From CAYYWV01 sp964475385 (GTDB lineage Bacteria > Pseudomonadota > Alphaproteobacteria > JAAXGF01): a stretch of DNA of 10,743 nt. Below the pieces are notes generated by a model. The model had not been told where the DNA came from. It did no database searches and saw only the letters and a list, made by a program, of their open reading frames with translations. Where the stretch lies: NCBI GenBank assembly GCA_964475385.1, contig CAYYWV010000085.1:1-10743 (forward strand), in the 5' to 3' direction. Shown here in pieces: positions 7,128 to 10,743 of this stretch (the stretch's first letter is position 1; each line of letters starts with the position of its first letter). The position numbers and the translations under genes are program-made.

Positions 7128-9467
7128 TCACGTCAACTTCCCCGTTCCCGCCTTTTTGGCCGAGGGTTCGAGCATCGCAAGCGTCGGATCCTTGGCGATC
7201 CATGCGGCCCGGCGTTCGCGCTTGAGACGGCGCTGGATCATTACGGGGCACCGTTCGCAGTCGTAGTACAGCATCTGACAACCGAGGCAGTAGAGGCACT
7301 CGTTGGGGTTGATGTTGCCTTCGGGGTGGATCGCCTGGACCATGCACTCGTTCGCGCAGCGCTGGCAGGGCGAGCCGCATTCGCGATAGCGCTTCAGCCA
7401 TTCGAACAGCCGCATCCGGCCGGGGATCGCAAGCGCCGCGCCAAGCACGCAGAGATACCGACAGTAGAACCGCTCGATGAACAAGCCGGCGATCAACAGG
7501 GCGACCGCATAGGTCACGAACGGCCAATCGCGTACGAAGTTGAGAATGATCGCGGTCTTGAAAGGCTCGACCTCGGCCAGCTTTTCGGCCAGCGACAGCG
7601 AGTAAAGCGAGACCCCGAAGATCCCCAGAAACATGATGTACTTGATCGCCGTGAGCCGTTCATGAAGCCCCCAGGGAACGCGGATCTGCGGCGTCCTGAG
7701 CGCCTTGGCGACACGGTTGAGGAGTTCTTGCAGCGCGCCGAAAGGACAGAGCCAACCGCAGTAAGCGCCGCGTCCCCAGAACAGAAGAGAGATCGCCACC
7801 GCCGACCACAGAATGAAGATCAGCGGATCGTTGAGGAAGTACTCCCAGCGGAAATCGGTGATCAGCGCGTTCAAAAAAGTGGTCACGTTGACCACCGAGA
7901 GCTGCGCCTTGGCGTAAAAGCCGATGAAGGCCACCGTGAATACCAGAAAGGCGATGCGGATCGCATCGGTCAGCCGCGGCCGGCGGGCGAGCCAGTTTTG
8001 AAAGAAGAAGATCGCCGTCAGAAGGATCAATGCCGCGCTGAGGACGGCGATCTGCCAGATCTTGCGCTGCCACAGCTTGAGCCAGAGCGGCGGGCCTGAG
8101 CGGTCCTTGGCCGCGATCGGCGCGGCAACGGCCGGCGCGGGAGCGGCCGCTTGGACCTGAACCGGCGAGGGCGCGACGGTCTTGAGATACTTCTCGGGCG
8201 GCGCGTATTTCAGACTGAACGAGGTGAACACCTTGGTCGTCGGACCGGTCGCGCGATTCACCAGAAGGTCGAGCCGCCAGGGCTGGGCTGGATCGAAGCC
8301 GCTGCCGGCGGGAATCCGGAACAGGTCGGTCTCTTTCAACTTGGGCGCGCCCGCGGCGGCCAGCCCGGCCAGCCGGCGGTGGTCGCGATCGCGAAAGCGG
8401 AAGGTTCGAGCGCCCTGGCGAATGCGGATACGATCGAAGATGCCGCCGCGCACGTAGCCCGAACCCTTGAAGGAGAACCGACCCCGGCCGGCGATCAGGA
8501 TCGCCGCGTCGCCAGGCTTCAACCAGCGTTGCAGGGCCCGATACTCGTTCTTGCCAAGAAGGCTGCGTCCCACGCTCGGAATGCTGGCGAGCGCAGCGTA
8601 AAGCTCGATGAAGCGCTCGTCGGGAGAACCCGGCTCGGGTCGGGCCGTGACCACCGGGTTGCCGAGCGCGGCGAAGGCCGCGTTGACGTCGCCGACGGTG
8701 ATCTCCTTGCGGGCGATCGAGCCGTCGGCGAGCAGCGATGTCCAATCGAGAACCTCGAGCCGTTCGGCATCGATCGCCTTGCGCACGGCCGGCGCCGCCG
8801 CGGCCTTCTGGGGCGCGAGCCCGCCGAGCCCATAAGCGCGCGCGACCTGGATCGCCGACTGGACCACCGAATCGTCGATCACCATCACGGTGACGGTGGC
8901 GCCGCTGACCACATCGACGGTCTTTCGTTTCGCGCCCTTGATGAGGCTGACCACGTTGAGCCCCACGTAGCGCGCAATGAAGGCCTCGATCTTCGCCTGC
9001 GGAATGCCGATCAGAACGATCGGTTCGTGATGCTTGACCAGCTTAGCGCCGGTGATCACGCCCGCATTGTCGATCCCGATGAGAATCTGGATCGGCTTGC
9101 CCGAGAAGCCGTTGGAATTGACCACATCCGAGTTGAGGAAGACGTAGCCGATCTGGCTTTCGCCTTTGAACACCGGGGCGGCCAATGGCTCGCCGCCGGG
9201 TGCGCCGTAGCGGTCGGCGCCGGGAAAGACCTCGATCGGTTTCACCTTGGCGAGGAAGTCGGCGAGATCCTCTGCGGCCGCCACGCCGCTCGCGCCGGCG
9301 ACGGCCAGAAACGTGAACAGGGCCAACGCCAGGACGGTGATCGGCGAATAGAGCCGCCTCTGCTGCGGGCGCAACGAACGTGGCCCGGTAAACGTGCGGC
9401 GCGACAAAGCGAACTCGCGGCAAAATGCGGAATGCGATTCCAAGGACGCGGGCTGCTTAGCAGACAA
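7128..9467 (-). CDS. nosR: NosR, membrane flavo-iron-sulfur protein for N2O reduction
   Basis: NosR is a polytopic membrane protein required for nosZ expression and for electron supply to, or activation of, NosZ. Numbering is from a TTG at 9467 (779 residues). A signal or first membrane segment lies at about 43-65. A periplasmic FMN-binding domain (about 68-215) carries DVVSGAT (185-191), the flavinylation motif with Thr191 as the likely FMN-threonine. After a second periplasmic region and an Ala/Pro linker (430-455) come five membrane segments (about 468-491, 503-520, 546-566, 607-625, 645-665), the motif CGWLCP (570-575), CRYLCV (669-674), and a C-terminal ferredoxin-like domain with Cys701/704/708 and Cys724/727/730 plus Cys737 and Cys740. 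The start is uncertain: no ATG exists near the N-terminus. TTG at 9467 has GAGGGG 7 bases upstream; TTG at 9374 would give a more ordinary signal peptide (MRPQQRRLYSP). Two cysteine motifs lack the usual proline. Confidence 0.95.
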   Translation of the reverse strand: MSAKQPASLESHSAFCREFALSRRTFTGPRSLRPQQRRLYSPITVLALALFTFLAVAGASGVAAAEDLADFLAKVKPIEVFPGADRYGAPGGEPLAAPVFKGESQIGYVFLNSDVVNSNGFSGKPIQILIGIDNAGVITGAKLVKHHEPIVLIGIPQAKIEAFIARYVGLNVVSLIKGAKRKTVDVVSGATVTVMVIDDSVVQSAIQVARAYGLGGLAPQKAAAAPAVRKAIDAERLEVLDWTSLLADGSIARKEITVGDVNAAFAALGNPVVTARPEPGSPDERFIELYAALASIPSVGRSLLGKNEYRALQRWLKPGDAAILIAGRGRFSFKGSGYVRGGIFDRIRIRQGARTFRFRDRDHRRLAGLAAAGAPKLKETDLFRIPAGSGFDPAQPWRLDLLVNRATGPTTKVFTSFSLKYAPPEKYLKTVAPSPVQVQAAAPAPAVAAPIAAKDRSGPPLWLKLWQRKIWQIAVLSAALILLTAIFFFQNWLARRPRLTDAIRIAFLVFTVAFIGFYAKAQLSVVNVTTFLNALITDFRWEYFLNDPLIFILWSAVAISLLFWGRGAYCGWLCPFGALQELLNRVAKALRTPQIRVPWGLHERLTAIKYIMFLGIFGVSLYSLSLAEKLAEVEPFKTAIILNFVRDWPFVTYAVALLIAGLFIERFYCRYLCVLGAALAIPGRMRLFEWLKRYRECGSPCQRCANECMVQAIHPEGNINPNECLYCLGCQMLYYDCERCPVMIQRRLKRERRAAWIAKDPTLAMLEPSAKKAGTGKLT

Positions 9468-9481
9468 GCGGGGGCCCCTCC

Positions 9482-9495
9482 TTGACTTTGATCAA
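9482..9495. promoter_or_regulatory. FNR/NnrR/Dnr-type binding site
   Basis: TTGAC-TTTG-ATCAA matches the FNR-family consensus TTGAT-N4-ATCAA at 9 of 10 positions. Boxes of this type activate nos genes under oxygen limitation or nitric oxide in denitrifiers, through FNR, FnrP, NnrR or Dnr. It lies between nosR and the divergent ferritin-like gene and, being near-palindromic, could act on either. Its centre is only about 21 bases from the TTG at 9467, which affects the start choice for nosR. Confidence 0.8.
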
Positions 9496-9536
9496 CCGTT
9501 CGGAGACGGGGGCGTGGTACGAGGGATGGAGTATCT

Positions 9537-9565
9537 TTGGCGCGGCTTAATTCATCGTTTACGAT
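9537..9565 (+). promoter_or_regulatory. Sigma70-like promoter of the ferritin-like gene
   Basis: TTGGCG (9537-9542) and TACGAT (9560-9565) are separated by 17 bases, each matching the sigma70 consensus at 4 of 6 positions. The predicted transcript start near 9572 leaves a leader of about 69 bases before the ATG at 9641. The -10 element lies inside a perfect palindrome, so repression is plausible. The FNR-type box is centred about 83 bases upstream of this predicted start. Confidence 0.45.
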
Positions 9566-9570
9566 AAACG
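9556..9570. repeat. Perfect 15-base palindrome over the -10 element, operator candidate
   Basis: The arms CGTTTA and TAAACG are separated by CGA, giving CGTTTACGATAAACG. The site is AT-rich in a GC-rich setting and covers the predicted -10 hexamer of the plus-strand promoter, a usual place for a dimeric repressor. It does not match the FNR, Irr or Fur consensus as I know them, so the regulator is unknown. Confidence 0.45.
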
Positions 9571-9640
9571 CACAATACGGGAACCTGCGCCGTTACGACA
9601 GATAGAGGAACGGGGCTGGGCCGAGAGAGTTTTCGTCGAC

Positions 9641-10633
9641 ATGGCGGAGAAACGCCTGCCATACATCGAAACCGTCGCGGACCTTGCTGCGCTCGGCCGC
9701 GCGCTCGAACGGGTGGTCAGCCGAAAGTACGAGACCCTTGCCGAGCGGATGGAGCGCTATGGCCGCAAGGCTACGGCGGCCCGGTTCCGCCGTCTCGCCG
9801 CGGCCGAGCGCGAGCATGCGCGTCCTGTCGAACAATGGGCTGAACGCCACGATCTTCCACCCGAGCCCGACGACGAGGCCGTCGAGCGGTTGTTGCGGCT
9901 GGCTGGCGAATCGCAGGAACGCGGCTCTCGAGACGACGCCGAACGCGATCTGTGGGCGCAGGATCCTTATCTCTCAACGCCTTATCGGGCGCTTGCTTAC
10001 GCTGTCCGCAATGCGGAACGGGCCTTCCGGGTTTACAGCTATCTCGCCTCGGCGGCGACCGATTCCGAGGTTCGGGCCATGGCCGAACGCTTGGCGACCG
10101 AAGAGCTCGCTTATGCGAACAGTCTGCGGGCCGAGCGTCGGCGAGCCTATCACGCCGAACGTGCGCGGGAACCGCGGGCTGAACTCCCTTCGCCGCGGCT
10201 GGTCGAAGGGCTCGCCGATCTTCTCGCGGTGGCGGCCGCCGTCGAGACCCGGCTTGCCGAAATGTTGAAGGAAGGCGCGGCGCGAGCGCCCGCGTTCGTC
10301 CCCTTCGCTCAGGAGCGCGAGGCTCTTGCGCGGCGGATCGAAGCCGAGCGCGCCGCGTTGCCGACGCCGCGGCCGGCGATCGAAAAGGCCATTCGCGTCT
10401 GGCTTGCCGCCGAAGATCGGGAACGGACGGCTTCCGGCGAAGATACTGCCCCGAATGACGGCGCCGTGTTCGCCCGGCTTCACGCGATTGCCGACCGCGC
10501 CTTCGCCTTTTACGACAGCGTCTTCGCCCACGCTCCCAATGAGGACGTGATGTTCAGGGCGCAAGCGCTCAGCCGCGCTGCGCTCGATTTGATCACCGCT
10601 TTATCCGAGCGGATCGAAAATCGGAGCGCCTGA
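9641..10633 (+). CDS. Ferritin-like (rubrerythrin-related) protein with degenerate second half
   Basis: This 330-residue, all-helical, soluble protein has no signal peptide or membrane segment. Residues about 12-170 form a ferritin-like four-helix arrangement: Glu23 seven residues before Tyr30, the ExxH pair Glu56/His59 in AEREHA, Glu126 in RNAERAF and Glu154/Glu155 in TEELAYA. These positions fit rubrerythrin-type di-iron ligands, except that Tyr158 stands where the second ExxH histidine is usual. The helix pair at 125-162 recurs at 284-321 (AERAFRVY against ADRAFAFY, ending in a shared ..ANSL/..ITAL register), but with Glu to Asp and Glu-Glu to Ala-Ala changes, so the C-terminal half looks like a second bundle without metal ligands. 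There is no rubredoxin domain. A purine-rich GAGAGAG lies 11 bases before the ATG. The gene is divergent from nosR and shares its control region. A role in iron, peroxide or NO handling is inference only. Confidence 0.8.
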   Translation: MAEKRLPYIETVADLAALGRALERVVSRKYETLAERMERYGRKATAARFRRLAAAEREHARPVEQWAERHDLPPEPDDEAVERLLRLAGESQERGSRDDAERDLWAQDPYLSTPYRALAYAVRNAERAFRVYSYLASAATDSEVRAMAERLATEELAYANSLRAERRRAYHAERAREPRAELPSPRLVEGLADLLAVAAAVETRLAEMLKEGAARAPAFVPFAQEREALARRIEAERAALPTPRPAIEKAIRVWLAAEDRERTASGEDTAPNDGAVFARLHAIADRAFAFYDSVFAHAPNEDVMFRAQALSRAALDLITALSERIENRSA

Positions 10634-10658
10634 AAGGAACAGCGGTCCGAATGGCCGC

Positions 10659-10685
10659 CGCTTTGGCTTTCGGGACAGCGTTTTT
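10659..10685 (+). terminator. Weak candidate terminator after the ferritin-like gene
   Basis: CGCT (10659-10662) can pair with AGCG (10677-10680), which is followed at once by five T residues. The stem is only 4 base pairs with a long loop, so support is modest; position, 26 bases past the stop codon, is the main argument. Confidence 0.25.
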
Positions 10686-10704
10686 CGAGCGTTGCGCATG
10701 GGCG

Positions 10705-10733
10705 TTGACAGCCGGCCGCGCTCTGCATAGGGT
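10705..10733 (+). promoter_or_regulatory. Strong vegetative promoter at the right edge
   Basis: A perfect -35 TTGACA (10705-10710) is followed after 17 GC-rich bases by TAGGGT (10728-10733), within GCATAGGGTGCGCCGCC. This layout (TTGACA, GC-rich spacer, TATAG-like -10, GC-rich start region) is common before stable RNA genes in alphaproteobacteria. The transcribed gene lies outside the window, so its identity is inference. Confidence 0.55.
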
Positions 10734-10743
10734 GCGCCGCCTG

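Noticed and set aside
6991..7527. N-terminal extension of NosZ upstream through the gap and into nosR
   Set aside because: The extra residues overlap NosR coding sequence, would precede the Tat signal, and the strong ribosome binding site lies just before the ATG at 6990.
8151..9485. A 444-codon plus-strand frame opposite nosR
   Set aside because: Composition is Arg/Gly/Asp-rich with no domain, and the opposite strand has all NosR motifs. It is an antisense artefact of high GC.
1..10743. Search by eye for CRISPR arrays, insertion sequence ends, and tRNA or rRNA genes inside the window
   Set aside because: No regularly spaced direct repeats, no transposase-like frame with terminal inverted repeats, and no cloverleaf-like segment were seen.

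Overview
This high-GC window reads as an alphaproteobacterial chromosome segment, probably a Rhodospirillales- or Rhizobiales-like purple bacterium or relative. That placement is an inference from the gene order, codon bias and promoter style; no 16S rRNA gene is present to anchor it. Almost all of the window is a complete clade-I (Tat-exported) nitrous oxide reductase operon on the minus strand, read from right to left: nosR (about 9467-7128), nosZ (6990-5035), nosD (5034-3739), nosF (3739-2807), nosY (2810-1983), nosL (1980-1429) and nosX/apbE (1390-368).

The genes form one periplasmic N2O-reducing module. NosZ reduces N2O to N2 using the CuA and CuZ copper centres. NosL (a copper lipoprotein) and NosDFY (a periplasmic beta-helix protein plus an ABC ATPase and permease) mature the copper sites. 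NosR is a membrane flavo-iron-sulfur protein that feeds electrons to or activates NosZ. NosX is the flavin transferase expected to attach FMN to NosR. nosZ through nosL are packed with adjacent or overlapping stops and starts, which suggests translational coupling. A 137-base gap separates nosR from nosZ and a 38-base gap separates nosL from nosX.

Right of nosR, a divergent intergenic region (9468-9640) carries a near-perfect FNR/NnrR-type box and, further right, a sigma70-like promoter whose -10 element sits inside a perfect 15-base palindrome. This promoter faces a plus-strand gene (9641-10633) for a two-part ferritin-like protein whose C-terminal half looks like a degenerate second copy. 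A strong vegetative promoter at the extreme right edge probably drives a gene beyond the window, possibly a tRNA or rRNA gene.

At the left edge (1-170, minus strand) lies the start of a reading frame with different codon use, perhaps a phage terminase small-subunit remnant. The stretch 171-367 holds only a candidate terminator hairpin for the nos operon.

The nos operon is a known system. The least explained elements are the ferritin-like protein, its operator-like palindrome, the position of the FNR box relative to the nosR start, and proline losses at two cysteine motifs of NosR.
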